Part shown: one piece after another, positions 16,748-25,053 of the stretch
How positions within the stretch are numbered: position 1 is the stretch's first letter
How the letters are laid out: each line of letters begins with the position of its first letter
NCBI GenBank assembly: GCA_029052015.1
Contig: JAIDJW010000162.1
Coordinates: 1-41,810 of the forward strand
Length of the DNA: 41,810 nucleotides
Reading direction: 5' to 3'
Origin: Paramuribaculum sp.
Lineage (GTDB): Bacteria; Bacteroidota; Bacteroidia; Bacteroidales; Muribaculaceae
The notes under the pieces: generated by a model
What the model saw: the letters and a program-made list of their open reading frames with translations, nothing else
Told to the model about the DNA's origin: nothing
The model's database searches: none
Program-made: the position numbers and the translations under genes

Positions 16748-17276
16748 CGCCGTCATTCTCTATCATACGTACATTGGGGTGGGTATGGGCTGCGACAAAT
16801 GATTCCTGCGATTTCATCCTGGCTAAAACCTGCTCCGAAGTCAAAGAACTTCTTAGCATCACCCGCTCTACTCTGATGTGGCGTGGAGCCGTAACCTCCC
16901 ACACACAGTCCACCATCCTGTCAAGCTGACTCTGGTACAGGATTGCGGTTTCTATAAATGCATTCGGACGCTCTTTTGCCCACATCTGAATATCATGCCT
17001 TACAGCTTGATGGACAATTGAGTTGAGAATGTCAAGTTTTGCACTGTCTGCAAAAACTTTTTCAGCGAGTGTGGCTCGGTCAATAGATCCGGAGGGTAAA
17101 ATAGCTTCCTCACAGATTTCGGCAGCTATCTGTTCCTTAATGCTCAGACTGCTGTCCATCAAAAATTTTGCGCGGGTATCACAGTCATACACATCATGAC
17201 CGAGCGATCGCAGTATTTCGGCGACAACGCTTTTGCCGCATCCTATTCCTCCTGTGATGGCTGTGAGTCCTGTCAA
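16701..17276 (-). CDS. coaE: Dephospho-CoA kinase
   Basis: P-loop kinase for the last step of coenzyme A synthesis (dephospho-CoA plus ATP). 191 residues, slightly short for CoaE (about 200). Walker A is GGIGCGKS (9-16), followed by the YDCDTRAKFL acceptor region and the lid segment around RMKSQ. The start is TTG 17276, the only sensible start in frame; its TTGA overlaps the ybbR-like stop, so initiation is probably coupled. The C-terminus lies antisense to the end of the nitrilase-family gene. Last gene of nusB-yajC-ybbR-coaE. Confidence 0.94.
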   Translation of the reverse strand: MTGLTAITGGIGCGKSVVAEILRSLGHDVYDCDTRAKFLMDSSLSIKEQIAAEICEEAILPSGSIDRATLAEKVFADSAKLDILNSIVHQAVRHDIQMWAKERPNAFIETAILYQSQLDRMVDCVWEVTAPRHIRVERVMLRSSLTSEQVLARMKSQESFVAAHTHPNVRMIENDGVKPVLPQILRLLTRY

Positions 17277-18247
17277 TGTCGTTCTATTATATATTCCACA
17301 CTGTCAGGAGTGACAGTTACGTTATGGTAAACCGACGGCTGGGCCGAGAGCATCACACGGGCCTTTTGGGTAACGGGATTGATATGAGCGTAATCAATAT
17401 ATGCCCTTATCGGAAAATCGGTGTTGTACTCACTCATCGGCACAAGATAGTTTACCGACACTCTCGAAGGGAAAGTTATGAGCCCGGTATTCGCGGGTAG
17501 CCCAACCTTGTCAAGAGGCACGGAGCGAGTCTTCGCTATCAAGGGTTCAACGGGCACTGTCACGGTGACACGGTCCGGTATAACGCGTAGACCCGGCACC
17601 GGCTTCATCCCTACCTCAACCCTAACAGTGTCGCTCAGGTTCGATCGGCTGAAAGGAATGGTTTCAATCTCGGTAAGCGATGCGGGCACACCATTGACAC
17701 CATAGACCAACACTGAGTCGACATTAGCCTCAATCCGGCCGCTTATTATGCACTGCAGAATGGGGTGAACGTCAGCATTGACTTTCAACGGCAGCTTCAC
17801 TCCCGGCGAAGATGTAAATTCGACACGAATACTGTCCGGACGCACAGAAGCTATCTGTACACTCTGACCGAAATACTCACGCAACCGAGTGTCCAGCTTC
17901 TGATGAGATAGCGAAAACTGATTTGTCTGCGACACATTCTCATCAAAACGGACTTTAAGCTGTGGCATTCTTCCCCATGAGAAACGGATAAGTTGCGAGC
18001 CTTTGCCATGAACGGTGACAGACAGATGTGAAGGCATCTTGCCGATGAGTGTCACACTGTCCGGCACATCAATAAGGTCGAAAGGCACTTCATAGTCACG
18101 CTGAATCTCCGAATCAAGCGACAGCAATGCCCAGAAAACGAAGGCTACGCACACAAACATAAGATAAAGGAGCACATCCTTGCCTCTGGAAGAATGTACT
18201 GCATTCTCGATCTTAGTCCTGAGGTTGTGGAAGCGCTCCCCGCTCAT
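17273..18247 (-). CDS. YbbR-like domain protein
   Basis: 324 residues. One N-terminal transmembrane helix (about 24-44, LLYLMFVCVAFVFWALLSL) is followed by an extracytoplasmic region with the YbbR pattern, in particular FDLIDVPDSVTLIGKMPSHLSVTVHGKG and repeated VxVxPDSVxV strand units (for example VTPDSVEYI near the end). YbbR repeats are structural; in other phyla the protein activates the diadenylate cyclase CdaA, but no cdaA lies here and the helix plus two to three YbbR units only suggests an envelope protein. Sits between yajC (15 bases upstream) and coaE (TTGA overlap), an arrangement often kept in Bacteroidales. Confidence 0.85.
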   Translation of the reverse strand: MSGERFHNLRTKIENAVHSSRGKDVLLYLMFVCVAFVFWALLSLDSEIQRDYEVPFDLIDVPDSVTLIGKMPSHLSVTVHGKGSQLIRFSWGRMPQLKVRFDENVSQTNQFSLSHQKLDTRLREYFGQSVQIASVRPDSIRVEFTSSPGVKLPLKVNADVHPILQCIISGRIEANVDSVLVYGVNGVPASLTEIETIPFSRSNLSDTVRVEVGMKPVPGLRVIPDRVTVTVPVEPLIAKTRSVPLDKVGLPANTGLITFPSRVSVNYLVPMSEYNTDFPIRAYIDYAHINPVTQKARVMLSAQPSVYHNVTVTPDSVEYIIERH

Positions 18248-18262
18248 GATATTTAATGAGGA

Positions 18263-18601
18263 TTATTTCGCGTCCTCAATCTTGTTGGTGTTGTCGGCAG
18301 CGATATCGGTAGCAGAAGGATAAACGGAACCTTTGTCCACATTAATCTCTACGCCTTTTGCTATCTCGATAGTAAATGTAGTATCCTTGATGCGACGTAC
18401 TTTGCCATAGATACCGCCTGCTGTAACAATGTTGTCTCCGACTGCGACACTTTCGCGAAATTTGCGGATTTCTTTCTGCTTTTTCTGCTGCGGACGAATC
18501 ATGAAGAAGTAGAATATGGCGATAAGAAGCACAATCATGATGAGATTCATGGCTCCTGCGCCATCAGCTCCGGCTTGAAGAAGTACAAGGTTGGTAATCA
18601 T
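18263..18601 (-). CDS. yajC: Preprotein translocase subunit YajC
   Basis: 112 residues. A single membrane helix (about 18-36) ends in the YajC signature FYFFMIRPQQKKQKE, and the cytoplasmic part has the GDNIVTAGGIYGKV segment and a small beta domain. YajC associates with SecDF and SecYEG in the inner membrane. secDF is not adjacent, which is usual in Bacteroidota. The gene lies 30 bases after nusB and 15 bases before ybbR on the minus strand, so all belong to one transcript. The acidic C-terminal tail (TDIAADNTNKIEDAK) has no recognisable role. Confidence 0.95.
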   Translation of the reverse strand: MITNLVLLQAGADGAGAMNLIMIVLLIAIFYFFMIRPQQKKQKEIRKFRESVAVGDNIVTAGGIYGKVRRIKDTTFTIEIAKGVEINVDKGSVYPSATDIAADNTNKIEDAK

Positions 18602-18631
18602 TCGTATAAAAATTTAATTGGGTTTGTATTG

Positions 18632-20059
18632 TTATTTTGTGAGTTTGCCTTCCGAGCGCAGATAATTTATCACCGAATATAGAATACCGTTGATAAACTG
18701 ACCGCTGCGCGGAGTGCTGTAAGAGTTTGCAATCTCAATGTATTCGTTGAGAGTCACAGGTACCGGTATAAGCGGATAGTTGAGCAGTTCGGCTATAGCG
18801 GTAATCATAATGACACCGTCCATAAACGCAAGGCGCTCAGGATCCCACTGCGATGCGTTGATGAACCTGTCAATATATGAGCGGTATTCCTCAAGATTGT
18901 TCACAGCATCCATAAACAATTCCGCTCCGAATCTGGAATCTTCCTCGTCCTTGTATTTAGGCAACAGCTCAACCGGTTCCTCCGCAGACCCTCCGATTCG
19001 TTTTATGGTCTTGAGCACAAACGTGCCCATAATGTCAAGATCATCGTTCCAGTACACGCTCTTTGTCTCAAGCGCTTCAGCAAGTTCATCGGAGGGTAAG
19101 ATTATGTTTTTAAATACATTTCGCCAGAACTCGCAGTCATCGGCACGGTTGGCCGACGGCATCTCCATATAATCCTTGTAGGCTTCTGAAGAGGTGACAA
19201 GCTCGAGCAATCTTTTTGTAAGAGCGGTGTCATCTGTCCAGCTCACAGGATTATCCTTGAGATATTGCTGCATGGAAGGACTTTCCATAACAAGGCGAGG
19301 AAAGATATTGTCGACAAAACGCATATTCGGGTTCAAATCCTCCGATGTAGGAAGAAATTTGTGCTTTGCTGCATCTATCTTTTGCTCCTGAATGCGCGTC
19401 AGTTCTACCGGAAGTAGCAAAAGCGCATGATAAAGCTCGTATGCTTTGTCGAGAGATCTGTCAAGAGAGTTTCGCGCCTCGCTGAGATTTGCACGGGTAT
19501 CGCTGTAGCTCTCCAGAGTCTCTGCCGCCATTTCAAGCCCCTTTTCAAATCCGGAGAGCGTAAATTCCGGATTCTTGCGGGCGCATTCCATATATGCGGG
19601 AGCTTTGGCAAGGATAGCTCGTATTATGGTTGTCCACAATACCACATCGTCCTTTGCCTCGCGCTTTTTCAGTCTGATGTAGCTGCGGTAAACCGTCGAC
19701 TTAACTATCTCATCGTATATATCGACAGCGCAAGAGTCGAAATCGGATATATGCGACGAGCCCTTAAGACACATCATTCTGATTCGGTCCTCCCCCATAA
19801 GGGCACGGATTATCTTATTTGATGAGAGGTATCGGTTCTCACCAATTCCGGCAAGAGGCGATTTTTTATCATTGCCCTGAACATTAAAGCCTGACATCTG
19901 AAGCACAAACATCAGTGTGTCAAGATATATCGCGTATGCGAAACGCTTGTCGCGCGTCGGTGACTCTGGAAGAGTCTCTATTTTGAATTCACTTTTTGTC
20001 AGAAGGTAGGAGTAAAGCAGCTGCACTACCTTTATTCGTATCAAAACGCGATTTATCAT
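18632..20059 (-). CDS. nusB: Transcription antitermination factor NusB with internal duplication
   Basis: 475 residues from ATG 20059 (MINRVLIRIKVVQLLYSYLL). The C-terminal third (about 370-475) is the NusB domain that binds boxA RNA with NusE for rRNA antitermination: AFMDGVIMITAIAEL, PVPVTLNEYIEIA and GQFINGILYSV. Bacteroides NusB is about 308 residues; here the extra length is a second, diverged copy of the Bacteroidales N-terminal region. Residues 31-185 align with 196-355 at an offset of 165-171: NRY/MRF near 75/246, YRSY/YKDY at 124/294, DD at 137/307 and Trp at 142/312. The ATG 20089 start was rejected because it sits within a leader hairpin and departs from the family N-terminus. First gene of its operon; -7 box at 20133-20140. 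Confidence 0.93.
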   Translation of the reverse strand: MINRVLIRIKVVQLLYSYLLTKSEFKIETLPESPTRDKRFAYAIYLDTLMFVLQMSGFNVQGNDKKSPLAGIGENRYLSSNKIIRALMGEDRIRMMCLKGSSHISDFDSCAVDIYDEIVKSTVYRSYIRLKKREAKDDVVLWTTIIRAILAKAPAYMECARKNPEFTLSGFEKGLEMAAETLESYSDTRANLSEARNSLDRSLDKAYELYHALLLLPVELTRIQEQKIDAAKHKFLPTSEDLNPNMRFVDNIFPRLVMESPSMQQYLKDNPVSWTDDTALTKRLLELVTSSEAYKDYMEMPSANRADDCEFWRNVFKNIILPSDELAEALETKSVYWNDDLDIMGTFVLKTIKRIGGSAEEPVELLPKYKDEEDSRFGAELFMDAVNNLEEYRSYIDRFINASQWDPERLAFMDGVIMITAIAELLNYPLIPVPVTLNEYIEIANSYSTPRSGQFINGILYSVINYLRSEGKLTK

Positions 20060-20080
20060 AATGCTAAGTGTTGCTGTGAA

Positions 20081-20118
20081 ACCACACATATATTATAATG
20101 GGTATTATAATGCGTGGT
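20081..20118 (-). promoter_or_regulatory. Imperfect stem-loop and direct repeat in the nusB leader
   Basis: ACCACaCAT (20081-20089) pairs with ATGcGTGGT (20110-20118), then after a 3-base bulge TTATAAT pairs with ATTATAA, leaving a 4-base loop. The same segment reads as a direct repeat TATTATAATG (20091-20100 and 20103-20112). It lies between the predicted start of transcription (about 20129) and ATG 20059. Confidence 0.4.
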
Positions 20119-20132
20119 CTCGGATTCGAGTG

Positions 20133-20140
20133 CAAAGTTA
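20133..20140 (-). promoter_or_regulatory. nusB operon promoter -7 box (TAACTTTG)
   Basis: TAnnTTTG match on the minus strand, about 74 bases before the nusB ATG. No -33 TTTG at the standard spacing was found. Confidence 0.5.
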
Positions 20141-20188
20141 GTCAATAGTAACGAATTTTTGGAATCTTAGCCGGTTTTATTGACTCAT

Positions 20189-21214
20189 TCAGGCCATATG
20201 ATTGAAACCTTGCGCCTTAAGTTCTATCTCCGCACCATCTCTCGTTATCATGGCGCAGCCGAGATCAGGCCTGGTGATATGACCGATAACTTTCACCCCG
20301 TCCATCTTCTGCATGGCTTCATGGTTGTGAAGGGGCACAGTGAAAAGAAGTTCATAGTCCTCTCCACCGTTTAGAGCCGCAGTAACCAGATTCATTCCAA
20401 GCTCCTCAGCCATTACCGCTGTCTGATAATCTATCGGTATCCTGTCCTCATATATCCGGCAGCCTGTCTTGCTGGCCTTGCATATATGAAGCAATTCGGA
20501 TGAGAGTCCGTCGCTTATATCTATCATGGATGTGGGAGTGATACCCTCTGACTTCAGCGCCGCAACAATATCGCGCCGAGCTTCAGGCTTTAACTGACGC
20601 TCTACAAGATATTCCTTGCCTTCAAATTTCGGAGTAAAGTCTTTTTGTCCTGCTGAAGCTGTTTTTTCACGTTCAAGCAACTGTAACCCCATATATGCTG
20701 CGCCGAGGTCACCGGAAACGCATATCAAATCGGTATCCTTTGCCCCATCTCTGCCTACTGAAGCGCCTTTGCCGGCATCGCCTATGCAGGTGATGGATAT
20801 GACCAGACCGGAGCGGGAGGCTGTGGTGTCTCCTCCAACCAAGTCCACACCGTATATCTCGCAGGCGAGCCTGATGCCGGAGTAAAGCGCTTCGATGTGC
20901 TCTACTGTGAAACGCGCGGAAATACCAAGCGATACCGTTATTTGCCGCGGTGTGCCATTCATCGCATAGATGTCAGAAAAATTCACGACTGCAGCTTTGT
21001 AGCCGAGATGCTTCAGTGGCATATATGTGAGGTCGAAGTGCACTCCCTCAAGCAGCATATCGCTTGAAACGAGCACTTCTGTTTCAGGATAGTTAAGTAC
21101 GGCCGCATCGTCACCGATACTTTTGATTGTCGATTCATTATATTTGGGGAGGTCGCGTGTAATCCTATCAATAAGTCCGAACTCTCCTACGCTTGATATT
21201 TCTGTCTGCTGCAT
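20189..21214 (-). CDS. thiL: Thiamine-monophosphate kinase
   Basis: 341 residues from ATG 21214 (MQQTEISSVGEFGLIDRI). It phosphorylates thiamine phosphate to the active diphosphate cofactor. The fold is that of the AIR synthase/ThiL group: GDDAAV near the start, SSDMLLEGVHFD, NFSDIYAMNGTP, GGDTTAS, MIDISDGLSSEL and LNGGEDYELLF. A longer frame from ATG 21256 would overlap punA and read through a dinucleotide repeat; the family start and the missing homology before MQQTE favour 21214. It is the last gene of sppA-lpxK-punA-thiL, 22 bases after punA. No terminator was recognised. Confidence 0.95.
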   Translation of the reverse strand: MQQTEISSVGEFGLIDRITRDLPKYNESTIKSIGDDAAVLNYPETEVLVSSDMLLEGVHFDLTYMPLKHLGYKAAVVNFSDIYAMNGTPRQITVSLGISARFTVEHIEALYSGIRLACEIYGVDLVGGDTTASRSGLVISITCIGDAGKGASVGRDGAKDTDLICVSGDLGAAYMGLQLLEREKTASAGQKDFTPKFEGKEYLVERQLKPEARRDIVAALKSEGITPTSMIDISDGLSSELLHICKASKTGCRIYEDRIPIDYQTAVMAEELGMNLVTAALNGGEDYELLFTVPLHNHEAMQKMDGVKVIGHITRPDLGCAMITRDGAEIELKAQGFNHMA

Positions 21215-21218
21215 ACCG

Positions 21219-21230
21219 GTGTGTGTGTGT
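21219..21230. repeat. Dinucleotide repeat (GT)6 just upstream of thiL
   Basis: Six GT units (CA on the coding strand) fill the space between the punA stop and the thiL ATG, ending 4 bases before the start codon, where a ribosome binding site would be expected. Copy-number changes would alter spacing. Confidence 0.7.
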
Positions 21231-21236
21231 TTATGA

Positions 21237-22052
21237 TTAGTCAGCACATTCAACAAGCTCGCGCATGATTTCCATCATTTTAGGCTGCGCGGCTTCAGCC
21301 GCTTTCTGCACTTCCTCATGTGTCGGCACATCAGTCACGTCTTTGCCACCGAGGTCCGTTATAACTGATACACCAAACACTCTCATGCCGGCATGATTTG
21401 CAACAATCACTTCGGGCACAGTAGACATACCTACGGCATCGCCGCCGATAATACGAAAATATTCATATTCTGCAGGAGTTTCGAATGTCGGACCCGGGAC
21501 GCCTACATATACTCCGTGCATCACTCTTATGCCCTTGGCAGCAGCGATTTCATCGGCTTTTGCAATGAGCACTTTCGAGTATGCCTCTGTCATTGCGGGA
21601 AAACGCGGACCAAGCTCATTGTAATTTTTGCCTCTGAGAGGATTTTCAGGGAATATATTTATGTGGTCGGTGATAATCATTATATCTCCCACGCGGAATT
21701 CCTTGTTCATTCCTCCTGCGGCGTTGCTGACATAGAGGGTATTTACACCAAGTTCTTTCATTACTCTTACCGGGAATGTCACTTGTTTCATGTCATATCC
21801 TTCATAGTAATGAAATCTTCCCTGCATGGCCATAACCGGCTTGGTGCCGAGTTTGCCAAATATCAGATTACCACTGTGACCTTCGACAGTTGATACCGGA
21901 AAGTTTGGTATTGATGTGTATGGAATGAATTTTTTATCGGTTATGTGATCCACAAGCGCACCAAGTCCTGTGCCTAATATAATGGCTGTGTCGGGCAAAT
22001 TTGTAACCTGAGAGCGGATATAATCGGCGCTCTGTTTGATTTTCTCGAGCAT
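21237..22052 (-). CDS. punA: Purine nucleoside phosphorylase (trimeric type), Asp at base-specificity site
   Basis: 271 residues; cleaves purine nucleosides with phosphate to base and ribose-1-phosphate. Motifs of the human-type PNP family: LGTGLGAL (26-33), EGHSGN (58-62), QGRFHYYEGY (77-86), VSNAAGG, VPGPTFETPAEYE (185-197) and MSTVPEVIVANH (209-220). The segment equivalent to human FGFSLITN (Asn243) is FGVSVITD, so the residue that contacts purine N7/O6 is Asp233. In human PNP, the Asn243Asp change admits adenosine, so this enzyme may use 6-amino as well as 6-oxo purines (inference). Third in sppA-lpxK-punA-thiL; 69 bases separate it from lpxK. Confidence 0.95.
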   Translation of the reverse strand: MLEKIKQSADYIRSQVTNLPDTAIILGTGLGALVDHITDKKFIPYTSIPNFPVSTVEGHSGNLIFGKLGTKPVMAMQGRFHYYEGYDMKQVTFPVRVMKELGVNTLYVSNAAGGMNKEFRVGDIMIITDHINIFPENPLRGKNYNELGPRFPAMTEAYSKVLIAKADEIAAAKGIRVMHGVYVGVPGPTFETPAEYEYFRIIGGDAVGMSTVPEVIVANHAGMRVFGVSVITDLGGKDVTDVPTHEEVQKAAEAAQPKMMEIMRELVECAD

Positions 22053-22121
22053 ATTGTAAATTTTTTTCTGGTTATGTCATATAAACGGATGTTACACCGT
22101 TACTGTTGTCAAAAGAATATT

Positions 22122-23222
22122 CTAACGCACATTTTGCCGCAGTTTTTGCCTCAGCAACTCTGCGAGATTCCGACCGCCCGGAGGCAAAAATTCCACGGTT
22201 ATGGGCATATAAAATGCAAGGCTCCTCAATTCGGGAGGGAAATATGGGTTATTGGCCAGCCTTACAGCGTCTTTCTCGGTTGTGACGAGAATTTTAGAGG
22301 CACTTTTTATTGAGTCAAATTTTCGACTTATGGCTGTCATGTCTGAATGGTTGAAGTTGTGGTGGTCGTCGAAAATGAGAAGCTTGACTTTGATACCGAA
22401 TGCGCGGATATGGCGTATAAACGGTCGCGGATTTGCAACTCCGGCAACTATGAGCACCGTGCAATCGCGTCCCATATCACGCAATGACGGAACCTGAGTA
22501 TTGCCTAACGCTTCCGGAAATAACGGTACCAGCGAACGATATTTATAGCGGGAAAACAACAGATGCTGGTACGGGAACATATACGGATCAAAGTTTTCTT
22601 TGAAAATCCTGTATTCCACCGGCTTCATATCCGTAGGACACTTGGTGAGCACAACAATATCCGCTCTGTTCATCGACTTGACCGGCTCGCGGAGTCGACC
22701 CATGGGCAAAAGCATATCTTCGTATGCAGGACGAGAGTGTTCGGTGAGAAGAACAGAGATGGCCGGTTTGACATAGCGATGCTGATATGCGTCATCAAGC
22801 ACTATCAGGTTTAGCGCAGGATTGAGTTCGAGCATACGTCTGATACCTTCTGTTCGTTTTTCACACACGGCCACCATTACTCCGCGCTTTTCAAACTTAC
22901 GATATATCTGGTACGGCTCATCACCGATATCCTCCGGACGGGAGTTTTGCCCTGCCAGCACAAAACCTTTTGTGCGTCTGCGGTAGCCGCGGCTAAGCAT
23001 ACCTATACGGAATTCACCGCAGAGATTATCTATCACATACTCGGTGTGAGGCGTTTTGCCGGCACCTCCGACAGTAAGATTGCCGATAGCTATCACAGGC
23101 ACATCAAAAAGGCTTTGCTTGAGAACACCTTTGTTGAACATAAGGTTGCGTATCCCCACCCCGATGCCGTACAATCGCGACAGAGGGTAAAGCAATAATG
23201 TGGACAGCAAACCTCTTTTCAT
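22122..23222 (-). CDS. lpxK: Tetraacyldisaccharide 4'-kinase (lipid A synthesis)
   Basis: 366 residues. Inner-membrane-associated P-loop kinase that adds the 4' phosphate to the lipid A precursor. A hydrophobic N-terminal segment (LLSTLLLYPLSRLYG) anchors it; the LpxK-type P-loop is GNLTVGGAGKTPHTEY (48-62), and LDDAYQHRYV and VLLTE are typical downstream motifs. Its presence shows a Gram-negative envelope with lipid A. The ATG immediately follows the sppA stop (TAA-ATG, no gap), so translation is coupled. The 3' end lies 69 bases before punA. Confidence 0.95.
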   Translation of the reverse strand: MKRGLLSTLLLYPLSRLYGIGVGIRNLMFNKGVLKQSLFDVPVIAIGNLTVGGAGKTPHTEYVIDNLCGEFRIGMLSRGYRRRTKGFVLAGQNSRPEDIGDEPYQIYRKFEKRGVMVAVCEKRTEGIRRMLELNPALNLIVLDDAYQHRYVKPAISVLLTEHSRPAYEDMLLPMGRLREPVKSMNRADIVVLTKCPTDMKPVEYRIFKENFDPYMFPYQHLLFSRYKYRSLVPLFPEALGNTQVPSLRDMGRDCTVLIVAGVANPRPFIRHIRAFGIKVKLLIFDDHHNFNHSDMTAISRKFDSIKSASKILVTTEKDAVRLANNPYFPPELRSLAFYMPITVEFLPPGGRNLAELLRQKLRQNVR

Positions 23223-24992
23223 TTATTTCACCTCGATAAAGTCCATGCGGGCCTGAACAGCATCCATATTCTGAATAGCTTTGACAGTCTCGTAGAAACG
23301 GGCGTTCTCTCCGAGTGCGCTACGCACAGCCGATGCTTCAACCGTCTTGCCCATCTGGAGAATCTCCTCCCACCACTTGAATTTAATCTTGGGATACTCT
23401 GTCACTCTATAATCGTCAGCGGCTCCAATCTGGTCAGCAATATCAGCTATTGCCGACTCCAGACCACCCATACGGTCAACCAGCCCGATTTCCATGGCCT
23501 TGCGTCCGTCCCACACACGACCTTCGGCAATCGCCTTGATGGAGTCAACGCTCATTCCCCTTCCATCTGCACATCTTTTTACAAACAGCTCATATCCTCT
23601 GTCAACGTATGCCTGCATAGCACTGCTCTGACCTTGAGTCATAGGAGTAAACAGATTGGGGAACTGACCTTCGTTAGTTGTCACTGTAGCGGTATTGATA
23701 CCGATTTTGTCATTAAGTAGCTTCTGTGCATTTGGAATAAGACCAAATATGCCGATTGAACCGGTAAGAGTGACCGGTTCGGCGTAAATGCAATCGGCTC
23801 CGCAGGAAATGTAATAACCGCCGGATGCAGCCACATCTCCCATAGACACGTAGAAAGGTTTGCCCGTCTTAGACTTGAATTGCTGCAAAGCCTCCCATAT
23901 CTGTTCTGAAGCATAGGCGCTTCCTCCGCCAGAGTTGACTCTGAGCACAAGGGCATCTATATTGTCATTTTCAGCAATATCAAGAATCTGAGGCACAAGC
24001 TTATCACTTTCAATGCCACCTTCACCACTCTCTGTTATATCACCAAGAGCATAAAGAACTGCGATATTCTTGCTGCCATTACCGGTATTGCCATCTATAT
24101 TTCTCGCAAGAGCGTACTTGTCAAACGAAATAAGGTTAGGTTTGTCATCATCGAGTCCACTTGCAGAAGCGAGCAATGTTTCCATCTCATGTCGATAAAG
24201 CATCGCATCCGCTATGCCATTTGATATGTAGTGCTCTGCCGGCTGCGAAAACAAATATGAGTCAGCCCATGAGTTGACAGTGGCGGTATCTACCCGTCTG
24301 CCTTCTGCTATATCTCCGCTCACACAGCTCCAGATGTTATTGAGAAATGTGGTTGTCTGAAGTCTGTTGGCCTCACTCATTTCAGTAAGGGTGAACGGCT
24401 CCACTGCACTCTTATATGTGCCAACTTTTACGACCTGAACATCTATGCCGGCCTTGTCAAGCAGGTTTTTAAAATACATTGTTGTGGATGACAGACCATG
24501 AATATCTATCATACCGGCTGGATTGACAAAAAGAGAATCTGATACTGACGCTATCACATAATCTCCCTGTGTGTAGGTGTCGCCATAAGCCATTATCCAT
24601 TTGCCAGATTCAGAGAACTCTTTCAAAGCGCACACAATGGACTGAATCTGAGCCAGCCCTGCGGAAACGCCCTTGCAATCAAGATAAATACCTTCGATAT
24701 CCTTGTCGTCTGCGGCTTTCTTTATCGAAGCAACAAGGGTATTAAGGGGAATGGTCTGCGTTTCTATGCCATAAATCTCGGACATAATATCCATCGGCCT
24801 TTCACGGTCTGTGATTTCACCGGCGAGAGTTATAGTGAGCACGCTATGTTTTTTTACATTAGGGATGTCGGCAGGATTGGTTGATGATGCGGCAGCTACG
24901 GCTATCATCATAATCATAAGCACCCCGAAAATAAGTACGGAAACCCACACTCCGGCGAGTGCTCCAAGAAAAGAAATTATGAAACGTTTCAT
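23223..24992 (-). CDS. sppA: Signal peptide peptidase SppA (67K type)
   Basis: 589 residues, the double-domain form. An N-terminal transmembrane helix (about 10-35) tethers it to the inner membrane with the protease outside. Catalytic Lys194 (VGTYKSAVEP) lies in the first ClpP-like domain and the nucleophile Ser390 (DVAASGGYYI) in the second, as in E. coli SppA, where the dyad is Lys209/Ser409. LRVNSGGGSA and LTGSIGIFG are further family segments. It degrades leftover signal peptides. First gene of sppA-lpxK-punA-thiL, with a TAnnTTTG box 22 bases upstream. Confidence 0.95.
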   Translation of the reverse strand: MKRFIISFLGALAGVWVSVLIFGVLMIMMIAVAAASSTNPADIPNVKKHSVLTITLAGEITDRERPMDIMSEIYGIETQTIPLNTLVASIKKAADDKDIEGIYLDCKGVSAGLAQIQSIVCALKEFSESGKWIMAYGDTYTQGDYVIASVSDSLFVNPAGMIDIHGLSSTTMYFKNLLDKAGIDVQVVKVGTYKSAVEPFTLTEMSEANRLQTTTFLNNIWSCVSGDIAEGRRVDTATVNSWADSYLFSQPAEHYISNGIADAMLYRHEMETLLASASGLDDDKPNLISFDKYALARNIDGNTGNGSKNIAVLYALGDITESGEGGIESDKLVPQILDIAENDNIDALVLRVNSGGGSAYASEQIWEALQQFKSKTGKPFYVSMGDVAASGGYYISCGADCIYAEPVTLTGSIGIFGLIPNAQKLLNDKIGINTATVTTNEGQFPNLFTPMTQGQSSAMQAYVDRGYELFVKRCADGRGMSVDSIKAIAEGRVWDGRKAMEIGLVDRMGGLESAIADIADQIGAADDYRVTEYPKIKFKWWEEILQMGKTVEASAVRSALGENARFYETVKAIQNMDAVQARMDFIEVK

Positions 24993-25014
24993 TTATACAC
25001 AATATGTTTTTTTG

Positions 25015-25022
25015 CAAAATTA
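25015..25022 (-). promoter_or_regulatory. sppA operon promoter -7 box (TAATTTTG)
   Basis: TAnnTTTG match on the minus strand, 22 bases before ATG 24992, in the 61-base gap after the hydrolase gene. No -33 TTTG at standard spacing was seen. Confidence 0.5.
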
Positions 25023-25053
25023 ATAAAAAAAGCAGATTGACCGATAAAATACT

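Noticed and set aside
20060-20089. N-terminal extension of nusB from ATG 20089
   Set aside because: It overlaps the leader hairpin and departs from the family start MINRVLIRIK.
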